Origin: Salinilacustrithrix sp034522155
GTDB taxonomy: Bacteria; Actinomycetota; Acidimicrobiia; Acidimicrobiales; Salinilacustritrichaceae
Length of the DNA: 64,000 bases
Direction: 5' to 3'
NCBI GenBank assembly: GCA_034522155.1
Contig: JAXHLP010000014.1
Span: 62,001 to 126,000, forward strand
Positions within the stretch are counted from its first letter, which is position 1. Every line of letters starts with the position of its first letter. Positions 39,523-48,469 of this stretch are shown here, in pieces. The translations under genes were made by a program, and so were the position numbers. The notes under the pieces were generated by a model. The model was not told the origin of the DNA. It saw nothing but the letters and a program-made list of their open reading frames with translations, and made no database searches.

Positions 39523-40719
39523 TCAGACCGCCGCGACGGAGGAGCCGTGGACGTCCTCCACGGATGGCCCGATGTCGGCGGCGATGCCCTCCAGCGCGTC
39601 GCGGTCGAGCCCGTACAGCTCGATCGAGTTCAACCCGAGGATGCGGCGGGTCTCGTCCTCGGCCACGTCGCCGAAGCGGTCGGCGATCCACCACCTCGTG
39701 TGGGGATAGGTCCCCTCCGGATGGGGCAGGTCGTTGCCCCACAGGATGTTCCCGACGCCGATCCGATCGCGGCGCTCGATGTCGTCCATCGTCGGCGTCG
39801 ACGCGGCCAGGAAGCAGTTGTCGTCCATGTACTCGCTCGGCTTGCGGCTGGTCGCGCCCTTGAACGCGTCCTCCCCGAACTTGCGGGTGGTGTGCCCGCC
39901 GACCCACTTCTCGTCCATCCGGGCCATGAGGTCGGGAACCCACCAGGCACCGTTCTCGGCGACGACGAACTTGAGGTCGGGGTGGCGCTCGAAGACACCG
40001 GACAGGATGAGCACCCACAGCGGACGTGCCGCCCACCACCACGCCTCGGCCGCGTAGATGGCCATGAACCCCGGGCCGAGGCCGTAGTCGGCCGGACCCG
40101 CGCCCGAGTGGGTGTGCAGGACCATGCCGGTCTCGGCACACGCCGCCCACACCGGCTCGTAGCTCGGGTCGAGATAGGCGGGCTTGTCGAACCAGCGGGT
40201 CGGGATCAGCACGCCCTTGAGACCGTTGTCTGCCGCGTCGTGGATCTCACGCACGGCAGCGTCGACGCCGTGGGTAGCCGGGACCACGGCGCAGCCGACG
40301 CGCCGCTTCGGGCTCTCGGCGACGAAGTCGACCAGCCACCGGTTGTGCGCCCGGGCGCCGGCGAGCACCACGTCAGAGGGTTCGTCACCACCGGCGGAGG
40401 CGAGACCGGTCCCGAATGGCGAGCTCGACGCCCGTCCGGTACCGAGCACGTCGGCGTCGGGGAAGAGCACCTCGGCGGCGACGCCCTCCTCGTCGAGGAT
40501 CGCGGTGCGGACATCGGAGTCGTAGGCCGCCTTCAGCTCGTGGTCGCCGGTCTCCTCGTCCCACTCCGCCACGAAGTCCTCGTTGACCAGCTGACCGGTG
40601 GTGATCTCCTCTTGGTGCCGATCGAACTCCCCGCGGTACTTCTCCTCGAGGTAGTCGCGGTACACGTGCGCGGGTGGTCCCGCATGACCGTCGGCAGAGA
40701 CGACGACGTAGTTGCCCAT
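39523..40719 (-). CDS. Amidohydrolase 2 family metal-dependent hydrolase
   Basis: It has 398 residues and belongs to the ACMSD/PTP-like amidohydrolase-2 group. SADGHAG is the start motif (D-x-H), with THSG (metal His), VVAENGAWWVPDLMARM and GNDLPHPEGTYP (Asp) following. Members decarboxylate or hydrolyse ring-cleavage products in aromatic or steroid catabolism. It is 45 bases upstream of the Rieske gene on the same strand. Confidence 0.85.
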   Translation of the reverse strand: MGNYVVVSADGHAGPPAHVYRDYLEEKYRGEFDRHQEEITTGQLVNEDFVAEWDEETGDHELKAAYDSDVRTAILDEEGVAAEVLFPDADVLGTGRASSSPFGTGLASAGGDEPSDVVLAGARAHNRWLVDFVAESPKRRVGCAVVPATHGVDAAVREIHDAADNGLKGVLIPTRWFDKPAYLDPSYEPVWAACAETGMVLHTHSGAGPADYGLGPGFMAIYAAEAWWWAARPLWVLILSGVFERHPDLKFVVAENGAWWVPDLMARMDEKWVGGHTTRKFGEDAFKGATSRKPSEYMDDNCFLAASTPTMDDIERRDRIGVGNILWGNDLPHPEGTYPHTRWWIADRFGDVAEDETRRILGLNSIELYGLDRDALEGIAADIGPSVEDVHGSSVAAV

Positions 40720-40754
40720 CGGAGGCTCCCCCCTTTTCGAATGATGTACGGAAA

Positions 40755-40771
40755 CCGTCGCACAGCGACGG
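40755..40771. terminator. Hairpin between the acyl-CoA dehydrogenase and amidohydrolase genes
   Basis: CCGTCGC-ACA-GCGACGG, 7-bp perfect stem, downstream of the minus-strand acyl-CoA dehydrogenase and upstream of the amidohydrolase start. It may separate two transcription units. Confidence 0.5.
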
Positions 40772-40808
40772 CTGCCGTGTCAATCAGCCGGACCTGGCGA
40801 GGCCGCAT

Positions 40809-42089
40809 TCATCCCCGGGGGACCTCGCTCCACGGCGCACCGTGATACGGATCGGGCTCGCGCGGCAGGCCCAACACCCGCTCGGCGACGATGTTCTTGT
40901 TCACCTCGGTGGTGCCGCCCTCGATCGTGTTGGCCCGGCTGCGCAGCATGCCCTTCAACTCGTAGGGCATGCCGTCGGCGTACTCCGGGCCGTCCACCGA
41001 CCAGGCGAGGGACTGGGCTCCGAGGATGTCGACGGCCAGGAGCTGTACCCGCTGGTTCAACTCACCGGCGTGGACCTTGCCGATCGAGCTCTCCGGCCCG
41101 GGCGAGCGACCGGCCTTGAGCCCGTGCCGGACCCGCAGGTTGGTCCAGCCACGGATCTGCTCCTCGGACCAGACCTTCATGATCTCCTGGCGCAGCACGG
41201 GATCGTCCCAGACGCCCCGCTCCCTGGCCTCGACGACGAGTCGGCCGGCACCCGAGCCTCCGATGCGGTCGACGCCACCGGAGCCCGAACCCGACACCAT
41301 CTGTCGCTCGCCCGAGAGCGTGGCACCGGCGACCCGCCAGCCCTCGTCGATCCCGCCGACCCGCTGGAAGTCGGGCACGCGCGCGCCGTCGAGGAAGACC
41401 TCGTTGAAGTCGATGTCGCCGGTGATGTGGCGCAGCGGCCGTACCTCGACCCCGGGGGCGTGGAGGTCGACGAGGAAGTAGGTGATGCCCTTGCGCTTGG
41501 GCTCGTCGGGTGACGAGCGGGCAAGGCACACCGCGAAGTCGGCGTGATGGGCCCAGGTGGTCCACACCTTCTGGCCCGTCAGCACCCACTCGCCGCCGTC
41601 GCGTTCGGCCCGGGTGGCCAGCGAGGCGAGGTCGGAGCCGGCGCCGGGCTCGCTGAAGAGCTGACACCACACCTCCTCGTTGCGCACGATCGGCGGTAGG
41701 AACCGCAGCCGCTGCTCGTCGGTGCCGTACGCGAAGAGCGCAGGCGCCGCCAGGTTCAACCCGAGCGGGTTGAGTCGACCGAGGTTGTACGGCGCCAACT
41801 CGGCCTCGATCGCACGCGCCACGTCGGGCTTCACATCGAGCCCGCCGTACTCGACCGGCCAGGTCGGCGCAACGAGCCCCGAGTTGGCGAAAACCGGGTA
41901 CCACGCCTCGTAGTCGGCACGGCTGCGGACCTCCCGGATCGCGGCACGACCGCCGCGCTCGGCCGCCTGCCGCCACGACTCGGGCACGTGTTCGCCCACC
42001 CAGGCCGCGGTCAGCGCCGCGGCCTCCTCGGCAGCGGTCTCGGCATCGACGGCGACGCGCCCGCCCGTGTCGGTGTCGGGATCGGTCAT
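40809..42089 (-). CDS. Acyl-CoA dehydrogenase
   Basis: It has 426 residues. APTWPVEYGG, CQLFSEPGAGSDLASL (FAD/substrate signature), VLTGQKVWTTWAHHADF and the C-terminal ANTIEGGTTEVNKNIVAERVLGLPRE are acyl-CoA dehydrogenase motifs of the long-chain/FadE type common in steroid side-chain loci. Catalytic acid not assigned. In steroid degraders such proteins are often heteromeric; a second, separate ACAD lies at 58.3 kb. It follows the hydratase stop by one base. Confidence 0.9.
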   Translation of the reverse strand: MTDPDTDTGGRVAVDAETAAEEAAALTAAWVGEHVPESWRQAAERGGRAAIREVRSRADYEAWYPVFANSGLVAPTWPVEYGGLDVKPDVARAIEAELAPYNLGRLNPLGLNLAAPALFAYGTDEQRLRFLPPIVRNEEVWCQLFSEPGAGSDLASLATRAERDGGEWVLTGQKVWTTWAHHADFAVCLARSSPDEPKRKGITYFLVDLHAPGVEVRPLRHITGDIDFNEVFLDGARVPDFQRVGGIDEGWRVAGATLSGERQMVSGSGSGGVDRIGGSGAGRLVVEARERGVWDDPVLRQEIMKVWSEEQIRGWTNLRVRHGLKAGRSPGPESSIGKVHAGELNQRVQLLAVDILGAQSLAWSVDGPEYADGMPYELKGMLRSRANTIEGGTTEVNKNIVAERVLGLPREPDPYHGAPWSEVPRG

Positions 42090-42090
42090 G

Positions 42091-42909
42091 TCATCGTCCC
42101 CGGAACTGTGGATCGCGCTTGTCGCGGAAGGCCGCCAAGCCCTCGCGGAAGTCCTCGCTGCGCGACGACAGCTCGAGGGCGAGCACCTCGTCGTGCAGGT
42201 GGGTCTCGAGATCGTTGCTCTGGCCGTCGTGGAGGAGACGCTTGGTGAGCCCGAGCGCCACCGTCGGCCCGCCGGCCAACCGGTCGACCAGATCAGCCAC
42301 GGCGCCGTCGAGCTCCGCCGTCGGCACCGCCTGGTGCACCAGCTCGGCATCGGCTGCCTCGAGCCCGGTCATCGGCTCGCCCAGCAGCAGCAAGCGGCGA
42401 GCGCGCACCAGCCCGACAGCCCTGGGCAACAGCCACGTGGCGCCGCTGTCGGGCGTGAAGCCACGGGCCACGAACGGCTCCCACAGGCGGGCGTCCTCGG
42501 CGCAGACGGCGAAGTCGGCGGCCAGGGCGAACTGCATCCCGATGCCGGCCGCCCATCCCTGCACCCGGCAGACGACCGGGATCTGCACGTTCAAGATCGT
42601 GGGGATCAGCCGGTGTGCGGTGGCGGGAACCCGCCGCTGGATCGACCCCACCCGGGGCCGCTCGCCGCCCGGAGCGTTGCGGGCCACGATGTCGGCGCCA
42701 CCACAGAAGTGGTCGCCGGCTCCCTCGATGACCACGGCGCGCACCCGTTCGTCCTGCGCGGCTCGGTCGAGGGTGTCGCTCATGGCGACCATGATCGAAT
42801 CGTTCACGGCATTGCGCTTGTCGGGCCGGTCGAGGCTGAACCGCAGCACCGCGCCGTCGAGCTCGACGCCGAGCCCCTCGACAGCCTCATATTCCGGGTC
42901 GTCGCTCAT
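42091..42909 (-). CDS. Enoyl-CoA hydratase
   Basis: It has 272 residues of the crotonase fold. RFSLDRPDKRNAVNDSIMV opens the domain, GDHFCGGADIVARN is the first oxyanion site, and QGWAAGIGMQFALAADFAVC the second. FVARGFTPDSGAT follows, with Asp where many hydratases have Glu. It hydrates or isomerises an enoyl-CoA. Its ATG overlaps the MaoC stop (ATGA); it is the middle gene of MaoC-ECH-ACAD. Confidence 0.9.
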   Translation of the reverse strand: MSDDPEYEAVEGLGVELDGAVLRFSLDRPDKRNAVNDSIMVAMSDTLDRAAQDERVRAVVIEGAGDHFCGGADIVARNAPGGERPRVGSIQRRVPATAHRLIPTILNVQIPVVCRVQGWAAGIGMQFALAADFAVCAEDARLWEPFVARGFTPDSGATWLLPRAVGLVRARRLLLLGEPMTGLEAADAELVHQAVPTAELDGAVADLVDRLAGGPTVALGLTKRLLHDGQSNDLETHLHDEVLALELSSRSEDFREGLAAFRDKRDPQFRGR

Positions 42910-44198
42910 GTGCCCTCCACGGTCCAGGTCCCGTCGGTGAAGCTGGCGGCGACGGCAGTCAGCGCACCCTCGAGGTCGGTGGCGCCGCCGGGCGGGTCGG
43001 GCAGGCGCACCGGACCGTGGTCGCGGCTCGGCAACAGGATGGTGGCATGACCGGGCGTGGTGATCTCGCCACGCTGGTTCAGGGCCTCGAGGTCGAGCCG
43101 GACCGCGGGACGGTCGCCGTCGAGGAACTTCTCCACGACCGTCCCCGACAGCCACTGCGTGTCGCCCACGTAGTTGAACCGCCGGAACTGGCAGTCGAGC
43201 TTCCACAACCACGCGTCGTCGCCCATCCAGTCGGTGCAGAGGTGGACGAGCCAGGTCTCGCGCATGCGCCCGTAGTCGTAGGTGGTGGGGTTGCCGGACC
43301 GCTTGGCGAACTCGGGGTCCCAGTGGACGCGCTGCATCACGTCGGGGACGTTGAGCTCGTCGCGGTGGAAGAAGCGGGGGATGCGCCGGCGGTTCTTCGC
43401 GCCCAGCCGCAGCGGCCGGACGCCGTAGAGGCCCATGCCCATGCCCGCGTGCCAACACACGATGTCGGTGAGCGTCAGCGGACCCTTCACCAGCGGACCG
43501 ACCGCGTCGCCCTCGGAGACGTCCTCCCACCACCGGGGTTCGGACCCCCGTGGCTCCTCGGCGGCGTAGGCGGCCTCGATCTCGGCGATCTGGTCGTCGG
43601 TGTAGGGCTCGATCTCGATCGCGTCGTACTTCTTCTTCTTGCGGGCCTTGGCGCGCTCGGTCCGCACCATCAGCCGGTACTGGGCCGACAACAACGGGCC
43701 GTGCTCGTCGCGGAAGACCTGTCCGGTCCACTCGTGCACGGCACGTCCGGCGAACTCGCTCTCCTTGTCGAGGACACCGACGAGCGCGTTGCGACGGGTC
43801 ACCGAGGTCGCGGGCCGCAAGGGATGCCACCACTCCCGCGCGCTCGCGGCGTAGAAGGCATGCACGCCTCGGAGCGGATCACCCTTCATCAGGTCACGCT
43901 TGTCCTCGGGCACCCTCGGCACCTCGTCGACACCGACCAGCGTGTCGCCGCCCACGAGCGGCGGCGGCGCGAGCGGCCCTTCCCACCGCGTCGTCCGCGC
44001 GTGCTCAGGATCGCCCCACAGCGGGTTGTCGTCGCCGTAGGCCTCGGCCACCCGACGGAAGGTGTCGGCGGTGATCTCGCGATAGTGGGGTGGCTGCGGG
44101 TTGGGCTCGGGTACCCCGATGCGCGCACGTAGTCGCTCGATGCCCGCATCGGTGATCTCGGCCGTGGGTCGCTCAGCCACGAACGGTCCCGTCCTCAT
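42906..44198 (-). CDS. MaoC-like double-hotdog dehydratase
   Basis: It has 430 residues with two hotdog halves. The first is a FAS1-dehydratase-like domain with YREITADTFRRVAEAYGDDNPLW; the second begins near residue 240 with the MaoC-like GPLTLTDIVCWHAGMG and HWDPEFAKRSGNPTTYDYG. These enzymes hydrate enoyl-CoA in fatty-acid or steroid side-chain pathways. It is the first gene of the three-gene operon and is divergent from the TetR gene, sharing operator B. Confidence 0.85.
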   Translation of the reverse strand: MRTGPFVAERPTAEITDAGIERLRARIGVPEPNPQPPHYREITADTFRRVAEAYGDDNPLWGDPEHARTTRWEGPLAPPPLVGGDTLVGVDEVPRVPEDKRDLMKGDPLRGVHAFYAASAREWWHPLRPATSVTRRNALVGVLDKESEFAGRAVHEWTGQVFRDEHGPLLSAQYRLMVRTERAKARKKKKYDAIEIEPYTDDQIAEIEAAYAAEEPRGSEPRWWEDVSEGDAVGPLVKGPLTLTDIVCWHAGMGMGLYGVRPLRLGAKNRRRIPRFFHRDELNVPDVMQRVHWDPEFAKRSGNPTTYDYGRMRETWLVHLCTDWMGDDAWLWKLDCQFRRFNYVGDTQWLSGTVVEKFLDGDRPAVRLDLEALNQRGEITTPGHATILLPSRDHGPVRLPDPPGGATDLEGALTAVAASFTDGTWTVEGT

Positions 44199-44262
44199 CA
44201 GCACGCGTGCACACCCTGCCCCCTGGTGTCCCGGCAACGGAGCTCATCACGGGTTCAGTCTG

Positions 44263-44278
44263 TCGAATCCTAGTTCAA
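44263..44278. promoter_or_regulatory. Palindromic operator B between MaoC and TetR genes
   Basis: TCGAATCCTAGTTCAA is a weaker copy of the GAAC-N4-GTTC motif with one arm altered (GAAT). It sits in the divergent promoter region 44199-44330. Confidence 0.5.
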
Positions 44279-44317
44279 TCGCCCAATGTGGCCCCCGGGG
44301 TCCCGCACGGGAAGCGG

Positions 44318-44323
44318 TAGAGT
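44318..44323 (+). promoter_or_regulatory. -10 element of the TetR gene
   Basis: TAGAGT ends seven bases before GTG 44331, the leaderless spacing. Confidence 0.4.
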
Positions 44324-44330
44324 CGCCGCC

Positions 44331-45062
44331 GTGGCAGATGCAGCCGACCTCGGCCCGGGACGCCGACGGACGGTCGGCCGCCCTCCGAAGATCAATCGTC
44401 AGATGATCGCCGACGCCGCCCACCGCGTCGGACTCAGCGATCTGACGGTGCGGGCGGTGGCCGAAGAGCTCGATGTCAGCGTCGCGTCCCTCTACCACCA
44501 CATCGACAGCAAGGCCGACCTGCTCCGCCTCGCCGCCGAGCAAGCCGCAGGTCGGATGAAGGTGCCCGAGGACGAGGGCCAGCACTGGGCCCGCTGGCTG
44601 CTCGAGTGGGGGCGGTACAACTACGAGGCCTTCCTCACCGAACCCGAGCTGCTCGCCCAGTACCTCGGCGGGGCGATCAGCGCCGAGTCGATCGCGGCGA
44701 ACACCGATGCGATCATCGGCAACCTCGCCCGGCAGGGCTTCGGCGCGCAGGAAGCGGCCAGGGCCTACCACCTGGTGACCTCGTGCGCGATCGGTGCAGC
44801 CGTGAGCGCGCTCCGCGAGCGAGAGCTGCTCGAGGCGGGCCGGGCCACGGTCGACGAGCACCGGCGGGTCCTGGCCTCGCACCGTGACGACGAGTTGCCC
44901 CACCTTCGGGCGCTGCTCGCCGACGTGGCCAGCCAGCCCCGGCTTCCGCTCGACGAGGAGATCGCCACGGTGATCGCCGGCATCGCCGTACGCCGGGGCG
45001 AGCGGTGGAAGTCGGTGATGCGCCAGCTCGACCAGGCACCAGCGAGCCGCGGATCGGTCTGA
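44331..45062 (+). CDS. TetR family transcriptional regulator
   Basis: It has 243 residues. A basic N-terminus (RRTVGRPPKINRQ) leads into the HTH LTVRAVAEELDVSVASLYHHIDSKADLL. The C-terminal ligand domain has several helices and no similarity by eye to the other TetR in the window. It is divergent from the MaoC-ECH-ACAD operon with operator B between, the usual arrangement for a local acyl-CoA-responsive repressor. The GTG at 44331 fits the TAGAGT hexamer. Confidence 0.87.
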   Translation: MADAADLGPGRRRTVGRPPKINRQMIADAAHRVGLSDLTVRAVAEELDVSVASLYHHIDSKADLLRLAAEQAAGRMKVPEDEGQHWARWLLEWGRYNYEAFLTEPELLAQYLGGAISAESIAANTDAIIGNLARQGFGAQEAARAYHLVTSCAIGAAVSALRERELLEAGRATVDEHRRVLASHRDDELPHLRALLADVASQPRLPLDEEIATVIAGIAVRRGERWKSVMRQLDQAPASRGSV

Positions 45063-45080
45063 GCGCGGCGGCCGCGCTCA
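45060..45080. terminator. Hairpin containing both stop codons of a convergent pair
   Basis: 9-bp arms TGAGCGCGG (45060-45068) and CCGCGCTCA (45072-45080) around the loop CGG. The left arm starts with the TetR stop and the right arm ends with the ligase stop. Confidence 0.65.
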
Positions 45081-46706
45081 GCGCTTCTCGTACTCGATGC
45101 CCGCTTCTTCGGCGTCCCACACCGCATCGCCCAGGGTCTCGTCGCGGAGCTCGCGCTTGAGCACGCGCCCCACCGGGCTGCGGGGCAGCTCGGCCCGGAA
45201 CTCGATGTAGCGGGGCAGGGCGAAGTACGGGAGCTCGTCGATGCACCAGCGGAAAAGCTCCTCCTCGGTGACCGACTCGCCCTCGGCCAGGGTGGCCGTG
45301 AGCTTCAGGTCGTCCTCGGTGAGCTCGGACGGCACCGCGTGCACCGCCACGTCGGCGACCGCGCCGTGGCCCATGATGATCCGCTCGACCTCGAAGCTGG
45401 AGATGTTCTCGCCCCGACGGCGCAGGTAGTCGGCTTTGCGGTCGACGAAGAAGAGGAAGTCCTCGTCGTCGATCCTGCCGATGTCACCGGTGTGATACCA
45501 CCAGTTGCGCGACGTCTCGACCGTGGCCTCGGGCCGGCCCCAGTACCCCTCGAACATCGTGTGGGGCCGCTTGGGCCGCAGGACGATCTCGCCCTCGGTG
45601 CCGCGGGGCTGCTCGTTGTCGTGGTCGTCGAAGATGCGGACGTCGAAGTACTCGTCGTTGATGACCCCCGCGGCGTTGGGCTTGTTCTCCACGCCCGGCG
45701 GCTGCCACGACACGAGGCTGGCCTCGGTCACGCCGTAGGCGCCGCTGAAGGTCTCGACCCCGAACCGCTGGCGGATCACCTGATCGACCTCGACCGGCAA
45801 CGGCGCGGCGCCGATGAGCCGCAGCGACGTGTTGGCCTCGGACGCTCCCGACCTCGGCATCTCCGGCCGGTCGCTGTCGTGGGCGAGCAGGTACGCCATC
45901 GTCCCCAGCGTCGAGGTGATGGTCGCACCGGTCCGGTTCATCTCGGGCCAGAAGTTCGACACCGAGAACCGCCGGTAGATGGCGGATCGTCCGCCGTAGA
46001 CCAGCGGGCCGAGCACCGCGGTGACGATCGCGTTGAAGTGGAACAGCGGCAACGGCGTCCACACCACGTCGTCGGCGGTGCGCTTCCAGCAGATGCCGAT
46101 CTGGCGGGCGAGGGCCTCGTGGTAGGCGTGGCTGAGCATGCAGCCCTTCGACGGGCCGGTGGTACCGCCGGTGTAGACGAAGGTGGCGAGGTCGGCGGGC
46201 TGCACCGAGACGTCGGGCCGCCGGTCGTCGCCGCCGGTCAGCTCCGCCCAGGACAGGACGTTCGCCCGGACCGACACCTCGGCGTCGCCGATGACGACGA
46301 CGTGGGCGATGTCGCCGAGGTCGTCGACCACGGCTTCGGCCCGGTCGGCGAGCGACGCCTCGACCACGAACACGCGGGCGCCGCAGTCGCGGAGCTGGTG
46401 CTTCAGGTACTCGCCCTTGTACGCCGTGTTGATCGGCACCGAGATGGCGCCGGCGCGCACGATGCCCCACCACACCAGCACGGCCTCGGGTGAGTTCTCG
46501 ATGAGGGTGGCGACCCGGTCGCCGCGGCCCACACCGAGCTCGATCAGGGAGTTGGCGATGCGGTTCGCCTTCTGCTCGACGTCGGCCGCGGACAGCTTGG
46601 TGCCACCCACATCGAGGTACTCGGCGTCGGCGTCCGCGACGAGGCGGTCCTCCAGCAGGTCGAGCACGGTCCGCTGCTCAGCGCTGATCCACACGTCGTC
46701 GGCCAC
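45078..46706 (-). CDS. Acyl-CoA synthetase / AMP-dependent ligase
   Basis: It has 542 residues. The phosphate loop is TFVYTGGTTGPSKG, A5 is GAYGVTEAS, A7/A8 are WYHTGDIGRIDDEDFLFFVDR and the catalytic Lys is in SPVGRVLKREL. It activates a carboxylic acid as acyl-AMP and then acyl-CoA. Sequence style (DRKADYLRRRGENISSFEVE) resembles CaiC-like ligases. GTG 46706 has GGGAGG at normal spacing. Operator C lies 60 bases upstream. Confidence 0.9.
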   Translation of the reverse strand: MADDVWISAEQRTVLDLLEDRLVADADAEYLDVGGTKLSAADVEQKANRIANSLIELGVGRGDRVATLIENSPEAVLVWWGIVRAGAISVPINTAYKGEYLKHQLRDCGARVFVVEASLADRAEAVVDDLGDIAHVVVIGDAEVSVRANVLSWAELTGGDDRRPDVSVQPADLATFVYTGGTTGPSKGCMLSHAYHEALARQIGICWKRTADDVVWTPLPLFHFNAIVTAVLGPLVYGGRSAIYRRFSVSNFWPEMNRTGATITSTLGTMAYLLAHDSDRPEMPRSGASEANTSLRLIGAAPLPVEVDQVIRQRFGVETFSGAYGVTEASLVSWQPPGVENKPNAAGVINDEYFDVRIFDDHDNEQPRGTEGEIVLRPKRPHTMFEGYWGRPEATVETSRNWWYHTGDIGRIDDEDFLFFVDRKADYLRRRGENISSFEVERIIMGHGAVADVAVHAVPSELTEDDLKLTATLAEGESVTEEELFRWCIDELPYFALPRYIEFRAELPRSPVGRVLKRELRDETLGDAVWDAEEAGIEYEKR

Positions 46707-46765
46707 GAACTGCCTCCCTGGGTGGTCCCCGACTCGTACGGGCCGCGAGACCCTCGCCCGCGGCC

Positions 46766-46781
46766 CTGAACCATGGTTCAA
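46766..46781 (-). promoter_or_regulatory. Palindromic operator C upstream of the ligase gene
   Basis: CTGAACCATGGTTCAA, with a perfect 14-base palindrome TGAACCATGGTTCA at 46767-46780. Confidence 0.65.
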
Positions 46782-46836
46782 TCTCTGGCCCGCCGCTCGT
46801 GGCCGGACACGCGTCGAGGGCCGCGATGCTGTTCGC

Positions 46837-46842
46837 TAGTGT
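46837..46842 (+). promoter_or_regulatory. -10 element of the metalloprotease-like gene
   Basis: TAGTGT is six bases from the ATG at 46849. An in-frame GTG at 46839 competes but would sit within the hexamer. Confidence 0.35.
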
Positions 46843-46848
46843 CGGGCG

Positions 46849-48460
46849 ATGACATCGGGTGGGAACGATGGAATCGAGGTGAGCCCGGGGGCCCGGAACC
46901 ACCCGGCGGCTGGATCCAGCTCCCGGGATCCGAGCCGGATCCGCCGCCGGACTCACCGCCGACGGACTCACCGCCGCCGGAAGACGACTCGCCATCCCCG
47001 CCTCCACCACCGCCCCCACCCGAGTCGGGCGACGGCAGCACATCAGGCGGCCGGCGTTGGCCGCTGGTGGCGGGGATCGCGCTCGTGGTCGTGATCCTCG
47101 CCGGCGTGGGCGCCTACTTCCTCCTCGGCCAGGACGACGGCATCGACCATCCCGACGAATGGGCGGGCGAGGTGCTTCCCTTCGTCGAGATCGTCGAGGA
47201 CGAGCCGCGGCCTCGACTCGAGCACCCGATCCAGGTCGAGTTCCTGACCGATGACGATTCCGAGCCGAGGTGACCGCCGACGAGGCCGAGCTCGCCGACG
47301 AGGACCGGGAGGCCATCGAGCAGTCGGAGGGGCTCCTCCGCGCCGTAGGACTGATCCAGGGCGACGTCGACCTGTTCCAGGCCAGCAACGACCTCTCCGG
47401 CGAGGGGATCGTGGGCTACTACTCGTACGAGGACGAGCGCATCCGCATGCGGGGCACCGAGCTCACGCCGACCACGAAGAGCACGCTCGTGCACGAGCTC
47501 ACCCACGCCGTCCAGGATCAGCACTTCGATCTGGGTGCGCAGTACGAGGAGTTCGAGGACGCCGAGGACACCGCCGCCTCCGCCGCCTACGACACAGGTC
47601 GTCGAGGGCGACGCCAGCCGCATCGAGACCGCGTACCAGCAGTCGTTGTCCGCAGAGGAGCAGGAGGAGCTGACCGAGAGCGGCACCGAGGAGGGCGAGG
47701 AGTTCACGGCCGGCACCGAGGACGTCCCCCTCGTGCTCCAGACCTTCATGGGCACGCCGTACGCGCTCGGAGAAGCCCTGCTCGAGCTCGCCGTCGAGAC
47801 CGAGGGTGACGGCGCGGTCGACGACCTCTTCCGCGAGCCGCCGACGACCGACGAGCACCTCCTCGACCCGTGGACGTTGTTCATGGACGACGACGAGGCA
47901 CTCGGGGTCACCGAACCGAGCACGGACGGCGAGGAGTTCGACCGGGGCCAGTTCGGAGCCCTCTTCCTGGTTCGTGGTGCTCGCCGAGCGCGTCGACCTG
48001 ATGACGGCGCTCGATGCCACCGACGGCTGGGGCGGTGACGCCTACGTGGCCTACGAGCAGGACGGTGTGACCTGTGCGGCGATCACGTACCGGGGCGACA
48101 CGAGTGCCGACCTCGACCAGATGGAGGCCGCGCTCGAGGCAGTGCGATCACGGCGTTCCCCGACGGCGACGCGAGTGTCGATCGCGAACCCTCGATGCTG
48201 ACCTTCCAGGTCGTGCGATCCCGGCGAGGACGCCGCAGCCGGCTCCGACTCGTCACCAGGACGCCCTCGGCGTCGCGCTGACGCGCACCTACCTGGGTCT
48301 CAACCTGCTCCCGAGCGGCGCCACCGAGGAGCAGGCCCGGTGCCTCGCCGACACGCTCGTCCACGAGTACGAGCCGGACCAGCTCAACGACCCGAGCTTC
48401 GGCGCCGATGATCCCGGCGTGCAGGCCACCGTCCAGGACCTCGCCGTCGGCTGCCGTTGA
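46849..48460 (+). pseudogene. Membrane-anchored zinc metalloprotease-like protein, frame broken by several indels
   Basis: Joining the frames gives one protein of about 530 residues. A Pro-rich cytoplasmic N-terminus (PPEDDSPSPPPPPPPP) is followed by one membrane helix (PLVAGIALVVVILAGVGAYF), an extracytoplasmic domain with the HExxH zinc motif VHELTHAVQDQHFDLG, and a C-terminal part ending VQATVQDLAVGCR. Frame changes occur near 46860-46885, 47262, 47595, 47965, 48145 and 48215. The residues stay plausible throughout, so the breaks may be sequence errors. The family is a conserved actinobacterial unknown. Confidence 0.6.
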
Positions 48461-48469
48461 TCGAGGAGG

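Noticed and set aside
46839..47273. GTG start at 46839 with an unbroken Pro-rich protein
   Set aside because: It avoids one frame break but puts the start inside the TAGTGT hexamer; the ATG at 46849 has normal spacing. Kept as an alternative because the gene is frame-broken anyway.
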